Shown: piece by piece, positions 27,301-35,539 of the stretch
Numbering within the stretch: position 1 is the first letter of the stretch
How the letters are laid out: each line of letters opens with the position of its first letter
Assembly: GCF_037975245.1 (NCBI RefSeq)
Contig: NC_092572.1
Span: forward strand, 28,009,989-28,073,988
Source: Apostichopus japonicus
Taxonomy: Eukaryota > Echinodermata > Holothuroidea > Aspidochirotida > Stichopodidae
Length of the DNA stretch: 64,000 nucleotides
Direction of reading: 5' to 3'
Made by a program: the position numbers and the translations under genes
The notes under the pieces: model-generated
What the model was told of the DNA's origin: nothing
Database searches by the model: none
What the model saw: the letters and a program-made list of their open reading frames with translations, nothing else

Positions 27301-30300
27301 ATTAACACTTTCTTCTCATTTTTTCTCTAAGTTCATTCATATTATAACAAAATAGCAATAAGTGTGATATAAGGAGATGTTCCTATGTACCGAACCAAAA
27401 TATGTTTCTATTGGAGGTCTACATTGTTTTTTATAATGCAAGAAATTTCAGATTTTGAAAATTATTTGCCCTGTACTGTATGTATGTGTTGCTATGAGAG
27501 GTTTTGCTACTTCAATCCTATTAAAAATTTCTTCTCATTTTTTCTCTAAATTCATTCATATTGCCACAAAATAGCAATAAGTGTGCTCTTAGGAGATGTT
27601 CGTATGCACCGAACCCAAATATGTTTCTATTGGAGGTCTACACAGTTTTTTATAATGCAAGAAATTTCAGAGGATTTTGGAATTTATTCACCCACATACT
27701 GTATGTATGTGTTGCTATGTCAGGTTTTGCTACTTCAATCCTATTAAAAATTTCTTCTCATTTTTGCTATAAATTTATTCATATTGCCACAAAATAGCAA
27801 TAAGTGTGCTCTTAGGAGATGTTCGTATGCACCGAACCCAAATATGTTTCTATTGGAGGTCTACACAGTTTTTTATAATGCAAGAAATTTCAGAGGATTT
27901 TGGAATTTATTCACCCACATACTGTATGTATGTGTTGCTATGAGAGGTTTTGCTACTTCAATCCTATTAAAAATTTCTTCTCATTTTTGCTATAAATTTA
28001 TTCATATTGCCACAAAATAGCAATAAGTGTGCTCTTAGGAGATGTTCGTATGCACCGAACCCAAATATGTTTCTATTGGAGGCCTACACAGTTTTTTATA
28101 ATGCAAGAAATTTCAGAGGATTTTGGAATTTATTCGCCCTGTACTGTATGTATGTGTTGCTATGAGAGGTTTTGCTACTTCAATCCTATTAAAATTTTCT
28201 TCTCATTTTTTCTCTAAATTTATTCATATTGCCACAAAATAGCAATAAGTGTGCTCTTAGGAGATGTTCGTATGCACCGAACCCAAATATGTTTCTATTG
28301 GAGGTCTACACAGTTTTTTATAATGCAAGAAATTTCAGAGGATTTTGGAATTTATTCACCCTGTACTGTATGTATGTGTTCCTATGAGAGGTTTTGCTAC
28401 TTCAGTCCTATTAAAATTTTCTTCTCATTTTTTCTCTAAATTTATTCATATTGCCACAAAATAGCAATAAGTGTGCTCTTAGGAGATGTTCGTATGCACC
28501 GAACCCAAATGTTTCTATTGGAGGTCTACACAGTTTTTTATAATGCAAGAAATTTCAGAGGATTTTGGAATTTATTCACCCACATACTGTATGTATGTGT
28601 TGCTATGAGAGGTTTTGCTACTTCAATCCTATTAAAAATTTCTTCTCATTTTTGCTATAAATTTATTCATATTGCCACAAAATAGCAATAAGTGTGCTCT
28701 TAGGAGATGTTCGTATGCACCGAACCCAAATATGTTTCTATTGGAGGCCTACACAGTTTTTTATAATGCAAGAAATTTCAGAGGATTTTGGAATTTATTC
28801 GCCCTGTACTGTATGTATGTGTTGCTATGAGAGGTTTTGCTACTTCAATCCTATTAAAATTTTCTTCTCATTTTTTCTCTAAATTTATTCATATTGCCAC
28901 AAAATAGCAATAAGTGTGCTCTTAGGAGATGTTCGTATGCACCGAACCCAAATATGTTTCTATTGGAGGTCTACACAGTTTTTTATAATGCAAGAAATTT
29001 CAGAGGATTTTGGAATTTATTCACCCTGTACTGTATGTATGTGTTCCTATGAGAGGTTTTGCTACTTCAGTCCTATTAAAATTTTCTTCTCATTTTTTCT
29101 CTAAATTTATTCATATTGCCACAAAATAGCAATAAGTGTGCTCTTAGGAGATGTTCGTATGCACCGAACCCAAATATGTTTCTATTGGAGGTCTACACAG
29201 TTTTTTATAATGCAAGAAATTTCAGAGGATTTTGGAATTTATTCACCCTGTACTGTATGTATGTGTTCCTATGAGAGGTTTTGCTACTTCAGTCCTATTA
29301 AAATTTTCTTCTCATTTTTTCTCTAAATTTATTCATATTGCCACAAAATAGCAATAAGTGTGCTCTTAGGAGATGTTCGTATGCACCGAACCCAAATATG
29401 TTTCTATTGGAGGTCTACACAGTTTTTTATAATGCAAGAAATTTCAGAGGATTTTGGAATTTATTCGCCCTGTGCTGTATGTATGTGTTGCTATGTCAGG
29501 TTTTGCTGCTTCAATCCTATTAAAATTTTCTTCTCATTTTTTCTCTAAATTTATTCATATTGCCACAAAATAGCAATAAGTGTGCTCTTAGGAGATGTTC
29601 GTATGCACCGAACCCAAATATGTTTCTATTGGAGGTCTACACAGATTTTTATAATGCAAGTAATTTCAGAGGATTTTGGAATTTATTCACCCTGTGCTGT
29701 ATGTATGTAATTGCTATCAGAGGTTTAGCTGCTTCAATCTTATAAAAATTTTAGTCCCAAATTTCATATTATTTCCAAGACTCGCAAAAGCAGTACAAAT
29801 AAACGTAATCTACAGAAATGTTCGCAGTCACTGATACCTAACTTGGTAGTTTTTCTAGCCTATTTTCATTATTCTAGATGTAAAATAAAATTCCTGTTTA
29901 CTTGTTTACACTATCCTACTGTACTTACTGTGCTGTATACATCCAGTCTTCCTTTTCTTGTTGCTGTAAACATAAACCTGTTTACATCGTTTATCCTGAT
30001 TCTATTCAACAACTCATCAATAACTCGGAAAGTAAACAATTTATTATTCTCAGAGAGAGAGAAAACAACAACAGAAACAACAGCATCATCCCAACATGAT
30101 ACAAACACCAGACCAAACTCACTGCTTACAGTGATACTGAGTGCATATGGGTAGCCTGTTGTATTGTATTCATGTAACATCACTCCCTCCATGTTGTATC
30201 TAATGGCTCTAGCATTGAGTGTAGATATGAACAGATTATCTCCATAAACTGTTATATCTTTAGGATTATCACCTACTAATCCTTCCAAGGTGATTGTCTT

Positions 30301-33300
30301 GATTTTATTTAAACTAAAATCAAACACAATCACCTTGTTAGAAATCAAACCAATAAATATCTCTTCCTCTCTGACAGTCATACACTCGGCTTCTCTATCG
30401 CGTAACTGATCACTGTGTGTGGGTATGTCGTCTGTCTTGATATTGAAGACTTCCAACTGATCACCACACACAGTGACTATACGAGAATCATCCAAGAATG
30501 AAACATAACGAGACGGCCATCTTGAAGGATTCTTAAATTCTTTAGAATAAAACCGAGTTATAAATGGCGACGAAGAATCAGGAATACTTAATGCAAACAG
30601 GTCTATGAATGATGTCCTTGTGTCTTCGTTGTGACCGCTAACAGCAACTTTGGTAGAATCCACCGTCATATCGCACAGCCAGTCGCCTTCACCGGTAAAC
30701 CTGGGCAACCGCGTACGATGAACTCTATTATATACAAGGCAAAAAAAAGTACAATATTAGGTCAAGTTTACAAGGCCGTGTCCATGGTAACGGAGAATGT
30801 TGTCAGACACTATGCATATGGTCGCTGGAGAATGTACGTTTTCATAACAAAAGCAAGAAAATAACGGAAGCTGAAGCACCCTCCCCCCAAAGTGTCAATA
30901 CTAAATAATAAACAAAAAATAAAGAAATAAACAAACAACTAAACAAACTCACGGATCGTATATTTGCGAACATGTTGAGAGGAATTTCGCCCTAAACACG
31001 AGCTCTGGGATATGGAAATAGCTATTTACACGATTGAGTGTATCAATTCATATGACATACAGTATAAGCGATTGGCCCGTAAGACGGGTTTCGTCGAGCA
31101 CCCGGATCACGGGTGAACATTATGCTGTGATTTATTAATTATTAAAATTAACAAACAAACAATAAAATAATTGTGGATCAATGAGACGCGGGGGCTTAAT
31201 AAGGTTTCTCAGAAACTTGGCATATCCGCTGGTGATTATGTGTATTATATTCTCAGACTGAAATTCTCCCCGTGCAAATTAAGAAAGAACGTAAAAAAGA
31301 ATTAACAGGAAAAATTTACAGAACCTGATCGAAGCCCCCCCCCCCCCCGCCAATTCAGAATAAATTGTAAACAACTATCAATAAATAAGCAAACAATTAC
31401 ACTAACGGATCGAGTTTGTTGAGAGAATTTTCGCTCTAAACACGAGCTATAAGATAAGGAGATACATGTTTACACGATTGAGTGTATTAATTCATATGAC
31501 AGTATATAATAAGCGATTGACCCGTAAGACGGGCTGTCGTCGAGCGCCCAGATCACGGGCGTACATTGTGCTGAAAAGTAACAACACATGGAAACGATCG
31601 ATGAAATATTTATGATATAATACAATATCTTTCTTACCCGCCCGTTCCCTATATGGAGTATACTATAGCTGTTTACACGATTGAGTGTATCAATGCATAC
31701 TCATAGGACATGCAGTATAATAAGCGACTGGCCCGTAAAACGGGCTTTCGTTGAGCACCCGTATCACGGGTGAACAATATGCTGTGATTTCTTAGTTTAA
31801 AATTAAGTAAAAAATAATTGTGGATCAATGAGGCGCGAGGGCTTAAATAGGTTACTCAGAAACTAGGCATATATAGCCGCTGGTGATTATGTATATATTC
31901 TCAACTGGCTGACCCCTCCCCGTGCAAATTAAGAAAAGAACGTAAAAAAAGTAAAACAATTAATTTATATACTAGCTGTTGACCCCAAATATGTTATATA
32001 TTCAAATATGCCGGTCACCTTTGGTCAAAATTCTTAGTTTTAATTGCAACCAAGGAAGTTTTCCTCACTCGGATTTTCAGTCATCTTGTGTGTTACTTAA
32101 AAATGTATGTGAACAATTTGGAGAGTAAAAACCTGAAGGAAAGTATACTTTGAATACTTCTAGCAATTTTAGCGTGCTGTAATTTGGGGCATGCATATAC
32201 TTACTATACCGACCTTTAAGGACCTTAATTCTCCAAAAAGCTTGCAGTTGTCTGCAGCATGCATAGCAATATCGCCCTATTGATCCTTCTTCCTCTGTTG
32301 AGAGAGTCCTTTAATTAATTAATTTCGGGTGGGAAGATACTTGTCCCTTGGCCAACTATCAGAAGTACAACACCTAACAGAAAAGAACTGATCCAGGACC
32401 TCTGCACAATTTTGCAAACATACACAAAGGGCGAAAGTTTTTAAATCGATGGCGCTATACCAATGTAAATAAAGCGGAAATGTAAAAATAGATGGCGGGC
32501 TTCCACAATTCATTATCAAATCAAGTTTTACACTCTACAAAGCGACCGCAAGGTGCTTTTCGCATTAGGGGACGTCATCTTCTTATCAAAGATAGGTTAA
32601 ATTGTAAGGATATATCATATAGAAAGTGCATTTCCATGAACAAAAGGACCCCTTTCCTACGCTTATATCCTTCACAAAGAAGCACATCCAGAAGGGAATT
32701 TCAAATATTACGAGTATTGTAGTGAATTACCAAAATTTATGATATTGCCCGTGTACGGCGTTAATCTGTTTTCTGAGCTCCAAACCCGAAATGCGAACCA
32801 CAAAAAATAGATTTATGGAAGGGGTCTTGCGAAAAGTTCCTCTGGTTCAATATAATATGGATATTTCAAAAACATTTAATGGTTGTATATGGCATGAGAA
32901 ATGCCTAAAGCTAAATTATACTTTCGTTTAAAATATCTACAGCTCTTCATTGTTCACTAATCAAATCAAATCATACAAATACCTCATTTATACGACAAAG
33001 TATATTAATGGTACGTTAATAATAAACCTGGCTAATGATTCATAGATAAACCTGGCTTTTATCCGTATGACATCTATTCAATAAGATCAATAATAAAAGT
33101 AAAATGATACATTAATATGCTTCCAAGTCTCTGCGAAGGAATTTCTCACACTTTAACAGCTTCCGGTGAATTCGTCACCCCCCCCCCCCACCAGGGCTTT
33201 AAACAAATTCTAGTGATATAAAACAAAATCGTTCTGAAAAGTAATATGTGTGTGTGTTTCAAAGCGCTATTCGAGAACAAGAATATCCAAACCTACACAG

Positions 33301-34701
33301 ATCCAGGACACCAGGGCTAAAAACACATCCCAAGGAATGGTCCTCTTGAAAAGAAATAACACCGCGGCGTAAATATTCTGGTAAGGCGGATCCCAACGAA
33401 AATAAAATAACCTTGCGCCCATCCGCCAAAGACAACGTTTAAAAAAATCACTTTCTTACGTCTCTTCGTACACCCACCAAAATGGTAAGTAAAGCGATTT
33501 AGGGGGAGGGGCTGTGGGGGGGGGGCTGTTGCTCCTTGCTATACGCCACTTAAATATTTCAAAACGCTTCAATGTCTGAGGGCTTGGCCCTCTAAGCCCC
33601 GCCGGGCCTCTTTCTAATATATTTGACGATTAAGCAGTTAACATGATGATTCTTTTAATGTAAATCAATGAACCAGTTATCGAGATCCCGATGTTTGTTT
33701 GACCGCTCAGATATTTTCTGCAGACGCCGATAAATTGCTCGCAAAAAACAGCGGGGGACGCTAAATTAACATGTGATTTACCATCATGTCTATGTCTAAG
33801 CTAGTGAAGTTAAACAAAGCTGCCAGTATCTAAGTCTTGTTTGATATTCTTCTCTATCGTGAGGTTTCCTTCAAGATATATGCTGTCGGGAAACGATGCT
33901 TTGAAAACGAGCTTATTGCCGCCAATGTCACATGAATAACTCACAAGAGAGTGAAAACGGCTGTTTACATTTATTAGCAAATGCACTGCTTGTAACTATG
34001 AAATGTATCTCAACAGAACAACCTAACACACACACACACAAACTATAAGACTTCCCTTTGAATTTCAAAAAATATAAATTTCGCATTTTTCCTCATTATT
34101 TCTAATATTCATATTACACAGCCTCAAATACGAGAGTGCAACCCTTTTGCTTCATTATGAAGAGAGATAAAGAATTTAAAATTAGATTTACGGCCGAATT
34201 TAAGGAATACTGAAATTTCATCAGTGAGTAATACTATATTTATAGGTCTGTGTGCTAAGTATACCTGTTTGTTTCTACACACGGGTGAGTCCTGAATGTA
34301 TCAGTGACGTTGACGTCTTATATAGAATGACCTTTGACCTCATAAAAAGCTATATATTTGTACTGACCCAGGTGAATGTACTTACAAATTATGAAGTTCA
34401 TTTAAGTTGCACCTCTGGAGTTATGGTGTTTACATGATTCTCAGACTGATCTTTGACCTCCACTATAAATACATAATGATTCTTGCACTCACTAATATGG
34501 ATCTCTATACCACACATTCAGCCCATTCAAGTTTCAATATTTGTGGCACTGTCACAACAACATTATCAGACTTTGACCACTATTGACCTCACATGAGCTT
34601 TGACCCCAACATAACAAAATGCTTTGTTTGTACTCACTACGGTAAAGTGTCTTACAACGTGTGTTTTAAGTTTGGAGTTATGTTTATATAAAGATTATGT
34701 G

Positions 34702-34735
<34 letters not shown>

Positions 34736-35498
34736 AAGGTTGTAATTTTTAGACCTCATTAGAACATAATAAGTTTCTTGAACTAGCTTAGATGGATTCA
34801 CATACGACGTATGAATTTCATCTAAACTTTAATTTAGAGTTTTTACAAGGTTTACAGACTGTAACCTGTGTTGAACTCAAGTGATCTTTAATCTCCATAT
34901 AAAACAACAAATTATTGTCCTCATTAAAGTAATTACACACACTAAGTATTAAGTCCATCCGAGCTTGGCTTATGGCTAGAAGTTTAACGACGTTGTCCTT
35001 CCTTCTTGAGTTATCTTGTTTATAAAGTTTTCAGACTTCGACATCAGTTGACGTCGTATGTCTATTTGCATCCTCCAATTTTAATTGGGTTCTTTTACTA
35101 ACTTAAAGACAAATCCATATACAATGCATAAACTTCGGCCATCATATACTTTTTGAGTTATTGTGTTTACAAACACAGTGTCGCATACACTCGGACGCAC
35201 CCGCACAAATAACGACATCACCATCAAACAAATTCCTTATGCCTCCGCTAATTTAATGAAAAAAGAACCGAGGAAGAAATTAACCGTAGCATCGCTGAAA
35301 GGAACACATGGATATATTTATGACATATTAGAATAACGCATTGTTAAGTGGGAGATGGGTGTAACCTTCAGTCTAAACAGATGGGGGACTTAATAAGGTA
35401 AAGTGGGAGGAGGGTCACATTAGAGGCAATTGATTAAGGCGGGTTAATAGAGAGGGTATTACTTACGGTGTGATGATGGGAAGCTTTCTAGTGTCCAT
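2649..35498 (-). CDS. Multidomain NLR-like gene: propeller-DED-DED-NACHT-ZU5-UPA-death domain (18 coding exons)
   Basis: Whole-gene model. Coding exons in transcript order are 35498-35467, 30724-29929, 20866-20596, 20234-19935, 18604-16515, 16187-15985, 15528-15467, 14545-14484, 14293-14233, 13182-12859, 12198-11975, 11356-11231, 9377-9234, 7494-7390, 6897-6786, 6153-6032, 5615-5499 and 2882-2649. Every intron starts GT and ends AG, and every phase matches, giving 5385 nt with one terminal TAG (1794 residues). By family knowledge, NACHT proteins are ligand-triggered oligomerising ATPases, DED and death domains recruit caspase or kinase adaptors, and ZU5-UPA modules hold signalling domains inactive. 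I infer a cytosolic innate-immune or cell-death sensor in which the propeller replaces the usual LRR as recognition domain. The exons from the DEDs to the death domain are well supported. The propeller-to-DED join across about 9 kb could instead separate two genes. No LRR was seen. Confidence 0.75.
3208..3314. repeat. (TA)n microsatellite
   Basis: Two long runs of TA/ATAC dinucleotides separated by a short unique core. They create spurious Tyr/Ile open frames on both strands. The repeat lies in the last intron of the NLR-like gene. Confidence 0.95.
3965..5240. repeat. 36-bp minisatellite, about 35 copies
   Basis: Head-to-tail copies of a 36-bp unit built around TGTTCTAGCATAGTTATGTG and TACTCATACTCAGCCC. 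Variants alternate TTAGCA/ATAGTC and TGTTCT/TGTACT forms, and two units near 4845 and 4890 carry an extra AGCTG. Because 36 is divisible by three and the unit lacks stops in several frames, it produces long open frames on both strands (nearly 900 bases each). These are artefacts. It sits inside the last intron of the NLR-like gene. Confidence 0.97.
5499..7494 (-). CDS. Ser/Pro-rich linker, four exons (residues 1566-1717)
   Basis: Exons 7494-7390, 6897-6786, 6153-6032 and 5615-5499 (105, 112, 122 and 117 nt). They encode disordered, Ser/Pro/Thr-rich sequence. The first contains SLSGSPAPSLSADVPHPKKR followed by RF, so KKRR at model residues 1588-1591 could be a monopartite nuclear localisation signal. 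The last contains LATSLSGSFPALQSRDVRLS, and the SLSGS motif recurs between the first and fourth exons. Low conservation is expected for such linkers. Boundaries rest on phase-consistent GT-AG sites. An open frame upstream of the third of these exons (to about 6307) would allow an alternative longer exon. Confidence 0.65.
7620..8905. repeat. Dispersed TGACCT-rich repeat with terminal hairpin
   Basis: A diverged repeat in which phrases such as 'TGACCTCAAATGACC', 'TTTGACCTCC' and 'AAGGTTCTTGTACTCACT' recur every 150-200 bases. It ends at 8870-8895 with GGTTCC...GGAACC, a hairpin-forming end that recurs at 24461-24483. Perfect DR1 motifs TGACCTTTGACCT occur at 8167-8179 and 8447-8459. The family recurs at 22.8-24.5, 34.3-35.2 and 38.5-38.95 kb. 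Confidence 0.75.
9234..12198 (-). CDS. End of ZU5 and UPA domain, three exons (residues 1401-1565)
   Basis: Exons 12198-11975, 11356-11231 and 9377-9234. The first ends the ZU5 fold with VIWIESFSWETCEIDGK and then reads KKIQVYAARNLNPLSKII, a strand pattern typical of the UPA start. The second contains LEEIPFLFRKEGNLPLKILF and VKPMSWKYTGEEE. The third contains IPYINVTANVDCRCPFVFEK and EVPVRLIVQL. Together they fit the UPA domain that follows ZU5 in UNC5, PIDD1, ankyrin and FIIND proteins. The SFS at model residues 1427-1429 lies where PIDD1 and FIIND proteins carry the HFS/SFS self-cleavage site. Whether it cleaves here is inferred. The acceptor of the third exon could alternatively be six bases downstream (9371). 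Confidence 0.85.
10890..11190. mobile_element. Foldback (MITE-like) element
   Basis: Arms 11025-11070 and 11145-11190 are 46-bp inverted copies with only two mismatches, starting GGGGTTAATCAACGGTCTA. A third partial copy of the arm lies at 10890-10922 (GGTTAATCCTGTGAGTAACG). The 74-bp spacer is GC-richer than its surroundings and has further inner palindromes around TCGTGCAT. No coding capacity. It lies in the UPA-region intron. Confidence 0.8.
12859..13182 (-). CDS. ZU5 domain exon (residues 1293-1400)
   Basis: A 324-nt exon encoding IQSLVNKEGGILEIPGTGVR followed by LEIPCGAIEQECLIQMRIIP. The motif GG-x-L-x-IP-x-TGV-x-L-x-IP-x-GAI is diagnostic of ZU5 domains in ankyrins, UNC5 receptors, PIDD1 and the FIIND of NLRP1/CARD8. 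A later segment, VELLPDNLKLHQLAKLTLPH, fits the conserved second half, where a hydrophobic strand precedes L-TLPHC. ZU5 domains form beta-sandwiches that pack against UPA and restrain a neighbouring death domain. The exon ends in phase 1 and continues into the SFS/UPA exon. Confidence 0.93.
14233..16187 (-). CDS. Four short exons between NACHT and ZU5 (residues 1164-1292)
   Basis: Exons 16187-15985, 15528-15467, 14545-14484 and 14293-14233 (203, 62, 62 and 61 nt) join in phase. The first is helical, containing DDVWLGILETLEAIEMDRW and KDYEDLLKFILNCKHVDAAW. The next two contain KILKALQSRNIS and VEWTIGANVIHTLDVHTGKW. The last is a short hydrophilic spacer. I recognise no family; a divergent helical repeat or winged-helix remnant at the end of the NACHT region is possible. 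The three 61-62-nt exons are identified only because phases and splice sites agree, so individual boundaries are less certain than for the larger exons. Confidence 0.7.
16190..16500 (+). other. Unrecognised plus-strand open frame in an intron
   Basis: Between the NACHT exon and the next exon, the opposite strand has an open frame (16257-16508) containing APWNKGRYNGNRGLGKK and KHNFRRAKMFIKHLHA. It has no ATG-proximal context or splice sites that convince me. It may be a transposon scrap or chance. Confidence 0.15.
16515..18604 (-). CDS. NACHT ATPase exon with two acidic Ser/Thr-rich insertions (residues 467-1163)
   Basis: A single 2090-nt exon. It has a P-loop GQPGSGKT (model residues 550-557), a Walker B strand VYLILDGLEEY (622-632, with the acidic pair shifted as in NACHT proteins) and a sensor segment IVIITARTDY (about 657-666). 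Towards its end is FLHKLIQEWFAAKYLAHLF, a segment typical of NACHT-associated helical domains. It should bind and hydrolyse a nucleoside triphosphate and drive oligomerisation. Two hydrophilic insertions interrupt the helical part: about 135 residues (760-894) rich in Ser, Glu and Thr, and about 79 residues (937-1015) rich in Ser and Lys. The first contains an internal duplication. Almost the whole NACHT being in one large exon is typical of NLR families. No LRR follows. Confidence 0.93.
19500..19790. repeat. AT-rich simple-repeat tract with (TA)n(GT)n
   Basis: Runs of TATATA followed by GTGTGTGT, then many copies of ATATTATATC/ATAAGATATA-type words. It is an intronic simple sequence between the second DED exon and the NACHT exon. 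Confidence 0.85.
19935..20234 (-). CDS. Second DED-like death-fold exon (residues 367-466)
   Basis: The exon begins DQETEYGKFLAGLSAHL after a TTTCAG acceptor. Its middle, LSFLLTIDKMGIINPSDVSK followed by LETPLEEYRLLQAVAKI, matches the same helix pattern as the preceding exon, so the two look like a tandem DED pair. Tandem DEDs are known from caspase-8/10, FLIP and PEA15-like proteins and allow filament formation. The last residues (LSDETMPRDE) are acidic and lead in phase 1 straight into the NACHT exon. The loop between helices 2 and 4 is longer than usual (KLCDNFEVTAKNKKTVTSS). Confidence 0.7.
20596..20866 (-). CDS. First DED-like death-fold exon (residues 277-366)
   Basis: The exon enters through TTCCGTAG and begins ASIFTFSNLKEEL in phase 0. 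It encodes about 90 residues with six predicted short helices. The centre reads NFLLALEERGFIHPSNVNRL, followed by TDALTELKINHTHLLTEMY. The pattern of LLxxLExxGxIxPSDVxxL followed by a leucine-rich helix is characteristic of death effector domains, which form homotypic contacts in caspase-8/FADD-type complexes. I do not see a clear RxDLL motif, so the domain may be divergent. It leaves in phase 1 into the second DED exon. A different upstream exon could supply the start if the propeller belongs to another gene. Confidence 0.7.
21240..21900. repeat. Segment also present near 50.18-50.66 and 52.1-52.25 kb
   Basis: Phrases recur in the same order at both places: TAACAGACATTTC (21372 and 50279), CCAACAAACAAA (21500 and 50363), CTGCCAGGTAAG (21680 and 50559) and CTCTCTAAA-CTTCAGATGC (21752 and 52163). 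This is an old dispersed repeat or segmental duplication upstream of the first DED exon. In the second locus it is interrupted by about 1.4 kb. Confidence 0.6.
22790..24485. repeat. TGACCT-rich repeat, second and larger block
   Basis: The same family as at 7.6-8.9 kb, with repeated 'TGACCTTTGGTGACCTTGGA' and 'CACAGGTCACCAGAGGTCAA' words. A perfect DR1 motif is at 22941-22953. The block ends with the same GGTTCC...GGAACC hairpin (24461-24483). Confidence 0.75.
25197..25491. promoter_or_regulatory. Two CRE palindromes (TGACGTCA)
   Basis: Full 8-bp TGACGTCA sites at 25197-25204 and 25484-25491, about 290 bases apart. Such sites bind CREB/ATF-type factors. No promoter or transcript can be assigned, and the surroundings are intronic if the long gene model is right. 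Confidence 0.3.
25514..25630 (-). CDS. Short hydrophobic ORF, 38 residues (doubtful)
   Basis: ATG at 25630-25628 starts MSTGFGIIIATVLGMFGMFS and continues SYDSGEVNFLTLRQLNII to a TGA. The N-terminal half would form one membrane helix. It could be a small membrane protein or a signal-bearing first exon, but no strong donor or promoter is visible and a 38-codon frame can arise by chance. Confidence 0.15.
   Translation of the reverse strand: MSTGFGIIIATVLGMFGMFSSYDSGEVNFLTLRQLNII
25640..27190. other. Intronic/intergenic sequence, nothing identified
   Basis: AT-rich unique-looking sequence between the CRE region and the satellite array. No exon or known repeat was recognised. Confidence 0.35.
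27200..29755. repeat. 222-bp satellite array, about 11 copies
   Basis: Tandem copies of a 222-223-bp unit. Conserved words are AGTGTGCTCTTAGGAGATG, TATGCACCGAACCCAAATATG and GAAATTTCAGAGGATTTTGG. The first two copies (27215-27560) and the last one are diverged, and the middle ones are nearly identical. Monomers repeat in the order A-B-C-A-B-C-C across 27784-29330, so blocks of three (about 665 bp) were duplicated. All short open frames in this span belong to the array. It lies in the intron between propeller and DED exons. Confidence 0.97.
29929..30724 (-). CDS. Beta-propeller-like domain exon (residues 11-276 of the model)
   Basis: One open exon of 796 nt. The protein shows about six repeats of 40-45 residues, each with a hydrophobic strand, a short turn and a strand ending in an aromatic position. 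Examples are CDMTVDSTKVAVSG, RYVSFLDDSRIVTVCGDQ, ECMTVREEEIFIGL, KDITVYGDNLFIST, LSITVSSEFGLVFVSCWDD and IRINDVNRFMFTATRKGR. This periodicity fits an NHL/WD-type six-bladed propeller, a protein or ligand-binding scaffold. No catalytic motif is visible. The exon can leave through a perfect GTAAGTAC donor after DVYST (phase 0). Without splicing it would stop five codons later. It is preceded by the ATG exon, so this domain is N-terminal in whichever gene it belongs to. The alternative is a separate protein of about 281 residues made by intron retention. Confidence 0.65.
30950..31965. repeat. Three copies of a hairpin-bearing repeat
   Basis: The word ACACGATTGAGTGTATCAAT is found at about 31029, 31474 (one change) and 31676. 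Each is followed by CCCGTAAGACGGG-type and CCCGGATCACGGG-type hairpins. Copies one and three extend about 300 bases and share the tail CCGTGCAAATTAAGAAA. Copy two has an extended left part (CGCTCTAAACACGAGCT) that matches the left flank of copy one. It lies in the first intron of the NLR-like gene model, directly upstream of the propeller exon. Confidence 0.85.
31970..34240. other. Intronic sequence with poly-C tracts
   Basis: No exon identified. Poly-C/G tracts occur near 33178 and 33510. The stretch around 33500-33600 (GAGGGCTTGGCCCTCTAAGC) looks like a decayed non-autonomous element end. Confidence 0.35.
34300..35240. repeat. TGACCT-rich repeat, third block, with (ATT)n
   Basis: The same family as at 7.6-8.9 kb, with a perfect DR1 motif at 34328-34340 and the recurring words TTTGACCTC and GTGTTTACA. 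An (ATT)n microsatellite sits at about 34702-34735. Confidence 0.75.
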
Positions 35499-35539
35499 CT
35501 TCTGACAGATTTCTCAAAGTTGCGCACGATCCTGCTCAA
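35467..35539 (-). CDS. Start-codon exon of the NLR-like gene
   Basis: After a pyrimidine-rich acceptor ending TTCAG at 35541-35540 there are 41 nt of leader and then ATG at 35498-35496. It encodes MDTRKLPIITP with the last codon split by a perfect GTAAGTAA donor. The propeller exon begins with the single base needed to complete that Pro codon and continues VHRTRLPRF, so the join is in frame. There is no signal peptide, which fits a cytosolic protein. The exon contributes only ten and two-thirds codons, so identification rests on the splice sites and phase. Confidence 0.55.

Noticed and set aside
27561-29745. Series of similar 60-78-codon open frames
   Set aside because: Each is the same stretch of the 222-bp satellite monomer. 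The period is not divisible by three and the frames stop in every unit.
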